NCBI RefSeq assembly: GCF_900156545.1
Contig: NZ_FTNW01000006.1
Coordinates: 248,001-312,000 of the forward strand
Direction: 5' to 3'
Source of the DNA: Aquipseudomonas alcaligenes
GTDB lineage: Bacteria; Pseudomonadota; Gammaproteobacteria; Pseudomonadales; Pseudomonadaceae
Length of the DNA: 64,000 nt
This document shows positions 43,337 to 53,290 of the stretch, piece by piece (the stretch's first letter is position 1; the number at the start of each line of letters is the position of its first letter). Both the position numbers and the translations under genes were made by a program. The notes beneath the pieces were generated by a model that saw only the letters and a program-made list of their open reading frames with translations, did not search any database and was not told the origin of the DNA.

Positions 43337-45715
43337 CTACTTCCTTAACGTGGCGTTGAACCTTTCTTCCAGCGAGGTGGTGATGTTTTGCGTAGTTGTA
43401 CTCACCTCATCGTCATTAAGAGTGCGCGATGGATGTTGCCAGGTCAAGCCGACTGCCAGGCTTTTTCTATGCGGATCAATACCTTTACCGTGATAGACGT
43501 CAAATAGCTTGAGGTCAGTCAGCCATTCGCCTGCAGCCTCGCGAATGGTGGCGAGCACGGCTTCGGCAGGCTGTTCGCGATCCACCAGCAGCGCCAGGTC
43601 GCGACGCACCTCGGGGAAGCGCGACAACTCGCTGAATGCCGGCATGCGCCCGGTGGCGACTTCGGCCAGCACCAGCTCGAAGAGGAACACCGGCTGATCC
43701 AGGCCGAGGGTCTTGGCCAGCTCCGGGTGCAGTGCTCCCATGAAGCCAACCAGGCGCCCTTCCCGCTCGATGCGCGCGGTCTGGCCCGGATGCAGAGCCG
43801 GGTGCTCGCCTGGTACGAAGCTGAAGGCAGCGGCGGCGCCGGCATAGCCCAGCAGCGCCTCGACATCGGCCTTGAGGTCGTAGAAGTCCACGCTCTCACG
43901 GCCGTTGGCCCAGCCTTCCGGCAGGCGGCTACCGCTGATTACGCCCGCCAGCATGGCTTCCTGCTGCAGACCTTCGAGCTGGCCGACGAAACGCAGGCCG
44001 CTCTCGAACAAGCGCACGCGCGACTGCTGGCGATTGAGGTTGTGCTCCAGCGCCTTGACCAGGCCCGGCCACAGCGAGGAACGCATGGCGGCCATATCGG
44101 CGGAGATCGGGTTGGCCAGCTGTAGCGGCGCCACGCCCGGGCTGAACAGTTCGAACAGCTTGGGATCGATGAAGCTGTAGGTGATGGCTTCCTGATAGCC
44201 GCGCGCCACCAGCAGGCGACGCAGGGCCGGCAGCTCGGCACGGGCTTCGGCCTTGGCCTGCGGAGCCAGGCGGGCCTGCGGGTAACGCACCGGCAGGCGG
44301 TTGTAGCCGTACAGGCGGCCCAGCTCTTCGATCAGGTCCACTTCCAGGCTGATGTCGAAGCGGTGGCTCGGCACGCTGACCAGCCACTGGCTAGCGCCCT
44401 GAGCGGTCACACCCAGGCCCAGCGCGGTGAGCAGGCGCTCGACCTCGGCACCATCCATGTCCATGCTCAGCATCTGGCTGATGCGCTCGGCACGCAGGGT
44501 AATCGGCGCGACGCTCGGCAGGTCGGCAGCACTGGCCACTTCGATGATCGGGCCGGCTTCGCCGCCGACGATCTCTAGCAGCAGCGCGGTGGCGCGCTCC
44601 ATGGCATTGCGCGCCAGCTGCGAGTCGACACCGCGCTCGAAGCGGTGCGAGGAGTCGGTGTGCAGGCCGTAGGAGCGGGCCTTGCCAGCCACCGAGATGG
44701 TGTCGAAGAAGGCGCTTTCGAGGAAGAGGTCGCGGGTCTTGCCGCTGACACCGCTGTGCTCGCCACCCATCACGCCGGCGATGGCCAGGGCGCGGTTGTG
44801 GTCGGCGATCACCAGGGTATCTGCGCGCAGGCTGACTTCCTGGCCATCCAGCAGGACCAGCTTCTCACCCTCTTCCGCCATGCGCACGCGGATGCCGCCG
44901 TTGATCTCGGCGAGGTCGAAAGCGTGCATCGGCTGGCCGAGCTCGAGCATCACGTAGTTGGTGATGTCGACGGCGGCGTCGATGCTGCGGATATCGGAAC
45001 GACGCAGGCGCTCGACCATCCACAGCGGAGTCGGCTTGGACAGGTCGACGTTACGGATGACACGGCCCAGGTAGCGTGGGCAGGCCTTGGTCGCCAGCAC
45101 TTCGACCGGGCGCACTTCGTCATGGACGGCGGCGACCGGCGCGATGGACACCGGCGCAACCTGCGCGCCGTAGATGGCACCGACTTCGCGGGCCAGGCCG
45201 GCCAGCGACAGGCAGTCGCCACGATTGGGGGTCAGGCCGATCTCGATGCTGGCATCGTCCAGGCCCAGGTAGGCGCGGATGTCCTGGCCGACCGGGGCAT
45301 CCGCCGCCAGCTCCATCAGGCCGCTGTTGTCGTCGCTGATCTGCAGCTCGGAGGCCGAGCAGAGCATGCCCTGGGACTCCACGCCGCGCAGCTTGGCCTG
45401 CTTGATCTTGAAGTCGCCCGGCAGCTCGGCACCGATCATGGCGAAGGGGATCTTGATGCCGGCACGGGCATTGGGCGCACCGCAGACCACCTGGAAGGTG
45501 GCGCTACCGTTGCTGACCTGACACACGCGCAGCTTGTCGGCGTCCGGGTGCTGTTCAGCACTGAGGATCTCGCCCACCACCACGCCGCTGAATTGGCCGG
45601 CGACCGGGATCACGGCGTCCACTTCCAGGCCGACCATGGACAGGCGGGCCACCAGCTCATCGCGCGAAACGTCCGGATTTACCCAGCCGCGCAGCCACTG
45701 TTCACTGAATTTCAT
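43337..45715 (-). CDS. pheT: Phenylalanine-tRNA ligase beta subunit
   Basis: The 792-residue product has the full PheT layout: N-terminal EMAP/OB tRNA-binding domain (about 40-150), B3/B4 editing domain, B5 domain, catalytic-like core and C-terminal anticodon-binding domain (FPEVRRDLALLVD). Length is normal for the family. It forms the alpha2-beta2 synthetase with PheS, 43 bp upstream. Confidence 0.98.
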   Translation of the reverse strand: MKFSEQWLRGWVNPDVSRDELVARLSMVGLEVDAVIPVAGQFSGVVVGEILSAEQHPDADKLRVCQVSNGSATFQVVCGAPNARAGIKIPFAMIGAELPGDFKIKQAKLRGVESQGMLCSASELQISDDNSGLMELAADAPVGQDIRAYLGLDDASIEIGLTPNRGDCLSLAGLAREVGAIYGAQVAPVSIAPVAAVHDEVRPVEVLATKACPRYLGRVIRNVDLSKPTPLWMVERLRRSDIRSIDAAVDITNYVMLELGQPMHAFDLAEINGGIRVRMAEEGEKLVLLDGQEVSLRADTLVIADHNRALAIAGVMGGEHSGVSGKTRDLFLESAFFDTISVAGKARSYGLHTDSSHRFERGVDSQLARNAMERATALLLEIVGGEAGPIIEVASAADLPSVAPITLRAERISQMLSMDMDGAEVERLLTALGLGVTAQGASQWLVSVPSHRFDISLEVDLIEELGRLYGYNRLPVRYPQARLAPQAKAEARAELPALRRLLVARGYQEAITYSFIDPKLFELFSPGVAPLQLANPISADMAAMRSSLWPGLVKALEHNLNRQQSRVRLFESGLRFVGQLEGLQQEAMLAGVISGSRLPEGWANGRESVDFYDLKADVEALLGYAGAAAAFSFVPGEHPALHPGQTARIEREGRLVGFMGALHPELAKTLGLDQPVFLFELVLAEVATGRMPAFSELSRFPEVRRDLALLVDREQPAEAVLATIREAAGEWLTDLKLFDVYHGKGIDPHRKSLAVGLTWQHPSRTLNDDEVSTTTQNITTSLEERFNATLRK

Positions 45716-45758
45716 GCTGTCTGTTCTCCATTAAGCGAATTCGATACGGGGCATGCGG

Positions 45759-46827
<1,069 letters not shown>

Positions 46828-46870
46828 CTTTGACGTTGCCACCGGGCAAGCCCGGTGATTGTCGGGGGAC

Positions 46871-47227
46871 TTAAGCCAGAACGGCCTTAGCTTTCTCGAC
46901 AATCGCAGCAAACGCCGCTTTTTCGTTCACTGCCAGATCGGCCAGAACCTTGCGGTCGATTTCGATCGACGCTTTCTTCAGGCCAGCGATCAGACGGCTG
47001 TAGGACAGGCCGTTGACGCGAGCACCAGCGTTGATACGAGCGATCCACAGAGCGCGGAACTGACGCTTGCGCTGACGGCGGTCACGGTAGGCGTATTGGC
47101 CTGCCTTGATCACAGCCTGCTTGGCAACGCGGAACACGCGCGAACGCGCGCCGTAGTAGCCTTTGGCGAGTTTCAGGATTTTTTTGTGACGAGCACGAGC
47201 GATAACGCCACGCTTAACACGAGCCAT
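46871..47227 (-). CDS. rplT: 50S ribosomal protein L20
   Basis: The 118-residue basic protein is L20, with the [21 protein letters not shown] start and the conserved C-terminal RKVLADLAV segment. L20 typically represses the rpmI-rplT operon at the translational level. Position between rpmI and pheS is standard. Confidence 0.98.
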   Translation of the reverse strand: MARVKRGVIARARHKKILKLAKGYYGARSRVFRVAKQAVIKAGQYAYRDRRQRKRQFRALWIARINAGARVNGLSYSRLIAGLKKASIEIDRKVLADLAVNEKAAFAAIVEKAKAVLA

Positions 47228-47258
47228 GAGTAATAACCTCTAAAATATCTTGACCGAA

Positions 47259-47453
47259 TTAACGAACGCGCAGCATGCGCTCGACTTTTGCCTTGTCCGA
47301 CGGATGCATCAGCTCGCTACCGCGCAGTTGACGCTTACGCTTGGTGGACATTTTGGTCAGGATGTGGCTCTTGAAAGCGTGCTTGTGCTTGTAGCCAGCA
47401 GCGGTCTTGAGGAAACGCTTGGCTGCACCGCTCTTGGTTTTCATCTTTGGCAT
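47259..47453 (-). CDS. rpmI: 50S ribosomal protein L35
   Basis: The 64-residue product is L35 ([13 protein letters not shown] start, KRKRQLRG middle). It is complete and lies 31 bp before rplT and 60 bp after infC, the usual order. Confidence 0.98.
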   Translation of the reverse strand: MPKMKTKSGAAKRFLKTAAGYKHKHAFKSHILTKMSTKRKRQLRGSELMHPSDKAKVERMLRVR

Positions 47454-47513
47454 GTTTAGTACTCCGCATTCATTAACAACTGATAACCATCAGGCCTGCC
47501 AGTGCCCGGGAGG

Positions 47514-48062
47514 TTATTTACGCTTCTTGGGAGCGATGACCATCATCAGCTGGCGTCCTTCCAGCTTGGGATGCTGTTCGACGGTGCCGAATTCGGCGAG
47601 GTCGGCTTCGACCCGCTTCAACAGCTCCATACCCAGCTCCTGGTGGGCCATCTCACGACCACGGAATCGCAAGGATACCTTGGCCTTGTCCCCTTCATTA
47701 AGGAAACGTACCAGGTTGCGTAGCTTTACCTGGTAATCCCCTTCTTCCGTCCCTGGACGAAACTTGATTTCTTTGATCTGCTGCTGGTGCTGATTCTTCT
47801 TCGCAATCGCAGCCTGCTTCTTCTTTTCGAACAGGTGCTTGCCGTAGTCCATGATTCGGCAAACTGGCGGTACCGCGTCAGCCGAGATCTCTACCAGATC
47901 CAGCTTGGCTTCTTCAGCCACGCGCAATGCCTCATCAATCGAAACGATACCGATCTGCTCGCCATCCGCGCCAATCAGGCGGACCTCACGTGCAGTGATG
48001 TTCTCGTTGATCGGAGCCTTTGGTACGGCCCGCTTATCCTGTCTCATTTCACGCTTAATAAT
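47514..48062 (-). CDS. infC: Translation initiation factor IF-3
   Basis: The product of about 182 residues is IF-3, with the N domain ([14 protein letters not shown]), linker and C domain ([17 protein letters not shown]). The first ATG is at 48047, but homologues start a few residues earlier with IIKREM. Here the upstream in-frame codons are ATC, ATT and ATT, and a GGAG lies 5 nt before the ATT at 48062. An ATT start is therefore most likely, the rare codon that IF-3 itself discriminates against. The thrS stop lies 3 bp upstream. Confidence 0.95.
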   Translation of the reverse strand: MIKREMRQDKRAVPKAPINENITAREVRLIGADGEQIGIVSIDEALRVAEEAKLDLVEISADAVPPVCRIMDYGKHLFEKKKQAAIAKKNQHQQQIKEIKFRPGTEEGDYQVKLRNLVRFLNEGDKAKVSLRFRGREMAHQELGMELLKRVEADLAEFGTVEQHPKLEGRQLMMVIAPKKRK

Positions 48063-48064
48063 GA

Positions 48065-49987
48065 TTACTCCGAATCTTGGCGACCACGCCGGGAAACCGC
48101 TTGCTTGAGCTGATCGGCGAACTGTTCCAGAGGCATGGAGCCCAGGTCGACACCTTCGCGGGTACGCACAGCAACGGATCGTGTCTCAACTTCCCTGTCA
48201 CCAATAACCAGGAGATAGGGAACCTTGAGCAAAGTATGCTCGCGGATTTTAAAGCCGATTTTTTCGTTTCTCAAGTCCGACTTGGCACGGAATCCGCTTT
48301 GGTTGAGAGTTTTCTCGACTTCCAGGGCGAAATCAGCCTGCTTGTCGGTGATATTCATGATCACCGCCTGGGTCGGCGCCAGCCAGGCCGGGAACGCACC
48401 GGCGTAGTGCTCGATGAGCATGCCGATGAAGCGCTCGAAGGAACCGAGGATGGCGCGGTGCAGCATCACCGGGCGAGTGCGACTGTTGTCTTCGGCGATA
48501 TAGTTGGCATCCAGGCGCTCCGGCAGGTTCGGGTCGTACTGCAGGGTGCCGCACTGCCAGTTACGGCCGAGGCAATCCTTCAGGGTGAACTCGATCTTCG
48601 GGCCGTAGAAGGCCCCCTCACCCGGCTGGTATTCCCAGGCCAGACCAGACTCGTTCAGCGCATCCGCCAGCGCGGTTTCGGCACGATCCCACAGCTCGTC
48701 GGAACCCACACGCTTGGCCGGACGGGTCGACAGCTTCATGGAAATGTCGGTAAAGCCGAAGTCGGCGTAGACCTGCAGGGTCAGCTTGATGAAGTCGGAG
48801 GCCTCTTTCTTCACCTGCTCTTCGGTGCAGAAGATGTGCGCGTCATCCTGAGTGAAACCGCGCACGCGCATGATGCCGTGCAAGGCGCCGGACGCCTCGT
48901 TGCGGTGGCAGGAGCCGAATTCGGCCATGCGCAGCGGCAGATCGCGGTAGGACTTCAGCCCCTGATTGAAGATCTGCACGTGGCACGGGCAGTTCATCGG
49001 CTTCACCGCATAGTCGCGGTTTTCCGAACTGGTAGTGAACATATTCTCGGCGTAGTTCGACCAGTGGCCGGATTTTTCCCAGAGAATGCGGTCGACCACC
49101 TGCGGCGTACGCACCTCGACGTAGCCGTTCTCGCGCTGCACCTGGCGCATGTACTGCTCCAGCACCTGGTAGACGGTCCAGCCAGCCGGATGCCAGAACA
49201 CCATGCCCGGCGCCTCTTCCTGCAGGTGGAACAGGTCCAGCTGCTTGCCGATGCGGCGGTGATCGCGTTTCTCGGCCTCCTCGATGCGCTGGATGTAGGC
49301 CGCCAGCTGCTTCTTGTCCGCCCAGGCGGTGCCGTAGATACGCTGCAGCTGCTCGTTCTTCGAGTCGCCGCGCCAGTAGGCACCGGAGATCTTGGTCAGC
49401 TTGAAGGACTTGAGGAAGCGGGTATTGGGCACGTGCGGGCCACGGCACATGTCCACGTACTCTTCATGGAAGTACAGGCCCATGGCCTTCTCGTCCGGCA
49501 TGTCGTCGATCAGGCGCAGCTTGTATTCCTCGCCACGCGCCTTGAACAGCTCGATGACCTCGGCACGCGGCGTCATCTTCTTGATGACGTCGTAGTCCTT
49601 GTCGATCAGCTCGGCCATGCGCTTCTCGATAGCCGCCATGTCTTCCGGCGTGAAAGGGCGATCGATGGCAATGTCGTAATAGAAGCCTTCTTCGATCACC
49701 GGACCGATAACCATCTTGGCGTTCGGATAGAGCTGCTTGACCGCATGCCCCACCAGGTGCGCACAGGAGTGGCGAATGATCTCCAGCCCTTCCTCGTCCT
49801 TCGGCGTGATGATCTGCAGAGTCGCATCGATCTCGATCAGGTCGCAGGCATCCACCTGCTTGCCATTGACCTTGCCGGCCAACGTGGCCTTGGCCAGGCC
49901 AGCACCGATGGACTGAGCCACCTCAAGCACGGATACCGGATGATCGAACGAACGCTGACTGCCGTCGGGAAGAGTAATGATGGGCAT
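48065..49987 (-). CDS. thrS: Threonine-tRNA ligase
   Basis: The 640-residue product is ThrS, with TGS domain, editing domain ([14 protein letters not shown] zinc-like histidines), class II catalytic core (MNCPCH...) and anticodon-binding domain. The frame extends to 50020, but the ATG at 49987 preceded by GAGGAGG gives the normal [10 protein letters not shown] start. It heads the thrS-infC-rpmI-rplT-pheST-ihfA block. Confidence 0.98.
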   Translation of the reverse strand: MPIITLPDGSQRSFDHPVSVLEVAQSIGAGLAKATLAGKVNGKQVDACDLIEIDATLQIITPKDEEGLEIIRHSCAHLVGHAVKQLYPNAKMVIGPVIEEGFYYDIAIDRPFTPEDMAAIEKRMAELIDKDYDVIKKMTPRAEVIELFKARGEEYKLRLIDDMPDEKAMGLYFHEEYVDMCRGPHVPNTRFLKSFKLTKISGAYWRGDSKNEQLQRIYGTAWADKKQLAAYIQRIEEAEKRDHRRIGKQLDLFHLQEEAPGMVFWHPAGWTVYQVLEQYMRQVQRENGYVEVRTPQVVDRILWEKSGHWSNYAENMFTTSSENRDYAVKPMNCPCHVQIFNQGLKSYRDLPLRMAEFGSCHRNEASGALHGIMRVRGFTQDDAHIFCTEEQVKKEASDFIKLTLQVYADFGFTDISMKLSTRPAKRVGSDELWDRAETALADALNESGLAWEYQPGEGAFYGPKIEFTLKDCLGRNWQCGTLQYDPNLPERLDANYIAEDNSRTRPVMLHRAILGSFERFIGMLIEHYAGAFPAWLAPTQAVIMNITDKQADFALEVEKTLNQSGFRAKSDLRNEKIGFKIREHTLLKVPYLLVIGDREVETRSVAVRTREGVDLGSMPLEQFADQLKQAVSRRGRQDSE

Positions 49988-50178
49988 GGCGCCTCCTCTC
50001 CTAGTGGTGACCCCTACCAAAGGTCACATGGGTTGGGATGAGCCAGGAAGCGATCCGGCGGTATACCTGCCTGACGATGGCAGGAGCCTTGCGGGCCAAC
50101 CAGAACCGAACCAGAGTCACTGGAGGTAAACAGAATCGCGGATGCTTCCAGAAAGCCTATTCTCTGGCAAGCAGCCAA

Positions 50179-50208
50179 TAAAAAAGGGGTCGTATCAACG
50201 ACCCCTTT
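50179..50208 (-). terminator. Terminator of tRNA-Val
   Basis: An 8-bp stem (AGGGGTCG/CGACCCCT) with an A-run on the plus strand, i.e. a T-run on the minus strand, lies 7 bp after the tRNA-Val 3' end. Confidence 0.8.
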
Positions 50209-50214
50209 CGGATT

Positions 50215-50291
50215 TGGTAGGCACAATTGGACTCGAACCAACGACCCCCACCATGTCAAGGTGGTGCTCTAACCAACTGAGCTATGTGCCT
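50215..50291 (-). tRNA. tRNA-Val (GAC)
   Basis: The 77-nt gene has acceptor AGGCACA/TGTGCCT, encoded CCA, T-arm GGTTCGAGTCC and anticodon loop TTGACAT, giving GAC. It is complete, with no repeat nearby, so this site is unoccupied by an island. Confidence 0.94.
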
Positions 50292-50476
50292 GCAATGGAG
50301 GCGCATTTTAGGGAGATTCGCCGGGGTGTCAACACCTTTTTTCGCTAAGCCTCTGAAAAAGTGGATTTTTTGCCGCACAGCGGCACGTTGAAAATTTTGC
50401 ACAGAGGCTAGCCGGCGCATTTTGACTCGGGTAGCATCCGCTCATTCCGTAAAAAATAAAGAACATAGGTTCAAAT

Positions 50477-51760
50477 ATGGCGCACACCTCCTACCCCCAG
50501 TCCTACTACGCCGCTTCGGCCAATCCGGTGCCGCAGCGCCCGGCCCTGCAGGGCGAGACCGAGACCGATGTCTGCATCATCGGCGCCGGCTATACCGGCC
50601 TGTCCACCGCTCTGTTCCTGCTGGAGAACGGCTTCAAGGTCAGCATCGTCGAGGCGGCCAAGGTCGGCTTCGGCGCCTCCGGCCGTAACGGCGGCCAGAT
50701 CGTCAACAGCTACAGCCGCGACATCGATGTGATCGAACGCACCGTCGGCCCGAAGCAGGCCCAGCTGATGGGCCAGATGGCCTTCGAAGGCGGTCGCATC
50801 ATTCGCGAGCGCATCGCCAAGTACGACATCAAGTGCGACCTGAAGGACGGTGGCGTGTTCGCCGCCTTCACGCCCAAGCAGATGAAGCACCTGGAAGCGC
50901 AGAAGAAGCTGTGGGAACGCTTCGGCCACACCCAACTGGAGATCATGGACGCCCAGCGCATCCGTGAAGTGGTCAAGACCGAGAACTACATCGGCGGCAT
51001 GCTCGACATGAGCGGCGGCCACATCCACCCGTTGAACCTGGCGCTCGGCGAAGCCGCAGCGGTGGAAAGCCTGGGTGGCGTCATCTACGAACAGAGCCCG
51101 GCCGTACGCATCGAACGCGGTGCCAACCCGGTCGTGCATACCCCCGAAGGCCGCGTGAAGGCCAAGTTCATCGTGGTCGCCGGCAACGCCTACCTGGGCA
51201 ATCTGGTGCCGGAACTGGCCGCCAAGACCATGCCGTGCGGCAGCCAGGTGATCGCCACCGAGCCGCTCAGCGAAGACGTGGCCAAGAGCCTGCTGCCGCA
51301 AGACTACTGCGTGGAAGACTGCAACTACCTGCTCGACTACTTCCGCCTGACCGGCGACCGTCGCCTGATCTATGGCGGCGGCGTGGTCTACGGGGCTAAG
51401 GACCCGGCCAACATCGAGGCGATGATCCGCCCGATGATGCTCAAGACCTTCCCGCAACTGAAAGGCGTGAAGATCGACTACGCCTGGACCGGCAACTTCC
51501 TGCTGACCCTGTCGCGCCTGCCGCAGGTCGGCCGCATCGGCGACAACATCTACTACTCGCAAGGCTGCAGTGGCCACGGCGTGACCTACACCCACCTGGC
51601 CGGCAAGATCCTCGCCGAAGCCCTGCGTGGCCAGGCCGAGCGTTTCGACGCCTTCGGCAGCCTGCCGCACTACCCCTTCCCGGGTGGTCGTCTGTTCCGC
51701 GTGCCCTTCACCGCCATGGGCGCCTGGTACTACAGCCTGCGCGACAAGCTGGGCCTGTAA
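50477..51760 (+). CDS. FAD-dependent oxidoreductase, gamma-glutamylputrescine oxidase-like
   Basis: The 427-residue product is a DAO-family flavoenzyme. The FAD-binding motif is DVCIIGAGYTGLSTALFL (residues 31-48), followed by the GFGASGRNGGQ segment typical of PuuB/OrdL enzymes and a C-terminal QGCSGHGVTYTHLAGKILAEA stretch. PuuB oxidises gamma-glutamylputrescine in polyamine breakdown. No other puu gene is adjacent, so the substrate is inferred. A terminator follows 16 bp later. Confidence 0.88.
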   Translation: MAHTSYPQSYYAASANPVPQRPALQGETETDVCIIGAGYTGLSTALFLLENGFKVSIVEAAKVGFGASGRNGGQIVNSYSRDIDVIERTVGPKQAQLMGQMAFEGGRIIRERIAKYDIKCDLKDGGVFAAFTPKQMKHLEAQKKLWERFGHTQLEIMDAQRIREVVKTENYIGGMLDMSGGHIHPLNLALGEAAAVESLGGVIYEQSPAVRIERGANPVVHTPEGRVKAKFIVVAGNAYLGNLVPELAAKTMPCGSQVIATEPLSEDVAKSLLPQDYCVEDCNYLLDYFRLTGDRRLIYGGGVVYGAKDPANIEAMIRPMMLKTFPQLKGVKIDYAWTGNFLLTLSRLPQVGRIGDNIYYSQGCSGHGVTYTHLAGKILAEALRGQAERFDAFGSLPHYPFPGGRLFRVPFTAMGAWYYSLRDKLGL

Positions 51761-51776
51761 TACCGACCGCAAACAG

Positions 51777-51801
51777 AAACGGCGCCCAAGGGCGCCGTTT
51801 T
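51777..51801 (+). terminator. Terminator of the oxidoreductase gene
   Basis: A perfect 11-bp stem AAACGGCGCCC/GGGCGCCGTTT with a 2-nt apparent loop is followed by T. In practice the inner pairs open to form a loop. Confidence 0.85.
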
Positions 51802-51818
51802 TCATTTCCGCAGGTCGC

Positions 51819-52124
51819 TCAGATGGCCAGGATGGCCTGAGCCAGCTGCATATCGTCCATCTGCAGCGTCGGCTGCTGGCTGCGAATGTGCAGGAAGGCC
51901 GCTTCCAGATGTGCACCACGGATGGCGCCGGCACTGGCGACGAAGCTGGCGGCATCATCCTTGGCCTCGCGCACGATCTTGTCGTCACCGAAGCTGGACG
52001 ACGTAACGTCAGTGGTGCCGTCAACCGTATTCACCAGACCATCGGTGGTCACCACAAAGCTGGTGGCACCCACCTGCAGACTGAGCCCCAACGCCACTGC
52101 GGCCAACCAGTACTTGCTGTGCAT
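51819..52124 (-). CDS. Secreted DUF2388 protein
   Basis: The 101-residue product has a signal peptide (residues 1-19, cleaved near VGATS) and the DUF2388 pattern SFVVTTDGLV, TSSSFGDDKIVREAKDDAASFVAS and IRGAHLEAAF. The ATG at 52124 has AGGAG 7 nt upstream. The longer open frame to 52523 is not supported. The family is largely confined to Pseudomonas and has no known function. Confidence 0.88.
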   Translation of the reverse strand: MHSKYWLAAVALGLSLQVGATSFVVTTDGLVNTVDGTTDVTSSSFGDDKIVREAKDDAASFVASAGAIRGAHLEAAFLHIRSQQPTLQMDDMQLAQAILAI

Positions 52125-52219
52125 AATGAAACTCCTGTTGCAGATGAAACTGTTGCACGAACTGTCTAATTGCATGATCAAGTTATAGCAGGGTTGCACG
52201 CAAGTGCAGAAGGCGCACC

Positions 52220-53290
52220 CTAGGGCTGCGACGGCCCATAGTCCTCCATGGCGCCGAACGTATCGGAAAATTGTTCGCGGATACGCAGCATCTCCGGCAG
52301 GGCCTGCCTGAAGGGCTCCATCAGGCCCGGATCGAAATGACTGCCGGCATGCGCCTCGATATGACTCACGGCAGCCTCGACCGTCCAGGCCTTCTTGTAG
52401 GGGCGCTCGGTCGTCAGAGCATCGAACACATCGGCCAGCGCGGCGATACGCGCCATCAGCGGAATCGCCTCCCCCTTGAGCCCGGAGGGATATCCCGTCC
52501 CATCCCACTTTTCGTGGTGACACAGGGCAATGGCCCAGGCGCTCTGCAGCAGGTCATCACTGTGCTGACCGATGATGTCGGCACCGATTCGCGGATGCCG
52601 CCGCATGACCTGCCACTCATCCTCGGTCAGCTTGCCGGGCTTGAGCAAGATATGATCGGGAATACCGATCTTGCCCACATCGTGCATGGGCGATGCGTTG
52701 TAGAGAATTTCCACCGTCTTTTCGCCAAGACCGGCAGCAATCCCGATCAGGCGGCAAAAGTGGCTCATGCGAATAATGTGATTGCCGGTTTCGTTATCAC
52801 GGAACTCCGCCGCACGCCCGAGCCGACGAATGATCTGCTGACGGGTATTGAACAGGTCTGCAGTGCGCTCCCGAACCTGACGGGCCAGTTCGCGATTCTG
52901 GTCGTAAAGCGCGAGGTGCGTTCGCACACGCGCCAGCACGATCGCAGGATTGACCGGCTTGGTGATGTAGTCGACCGCGCCAAGCTCCAGGCCATGCCGT
53001 TCATCCTCGACCTCGCTCATGGCGGTCACAAAGATGACAGGAATATCGCGAGTCTCCGGGTTGTCTTTGAGTCGCCGGCATACCTCGTAGCCATTGATCC
53101 CCGGCATCATGATATCGAGCAGAATCAAATCCGGAGGATTGCCCGAACACACGATTTTCAGTGCTTTTTCCCCATTGAGGGCAATCCTGGTGTGGTAGTG
53201 CGGCAGCAGGATGCGGTTGAGGATATCGATGTTGTCGACAACATCGTCGACCACCAGGATCGTCGCCCGCGCCTCAGTGCTATCCATCAT
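52220..53290 (-). CDS. Response regulator with HD-GYP c-di-GMP phosphodiesterase domain
   Basis: The 356-residue product has an N-terminal REC domain (ILVVDDVVDN; phosphoacceptor Asp in LILLDIMMPG) and a C-terminal HD-GYP domain. The HD pair is in PMHDVGKIGIPDHILLKPG and the second motif is HHEKWDGTGYPSGL, both complete. It would hydrolyse c-di-GMP when phosphorylated. The start (53290, or the adjacent ATG at 53287) overlaps the hybrid kinase stop, so the kinase probably controls it. Confidence 0.95.
   Translation of the reverse strand: MMDSTEARATILVVDDVVDNIDILNRILLPHYHTRIALNGEKALKIVCSGNPPDLILLDIMMPGINGYEVCRRLKDNPETRDIPVIFVTAMSEVEDERHGLELGAVDYITKPVNPAIVLARVRTHLALYDQNRELARQVRERTADLFNTRQQIIRRLGRAAEFRDNETGNHIIRMSHFCRLIGIAAGLGEKTVEILYNASPMHDVGKIGIPDHILLKPGKLTEDEWQVMRRHPRIGADIIGQHSDDLLQSAWAIALCHHEKWDGTGYPSGLKGEAIPLMARIAALADVFDALTTERPYKKAWTVEAAVSHIEAHAGSHFDPGLMEPFRQALPEMLRIREQFSDTFGAMEDYGPSQP

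Noticed and set aside
48077..50041. 654-codon open frame opposite thrS
   Set aside because: It is antisense to an essential, fully conserved gene. High GC content creates such frames.
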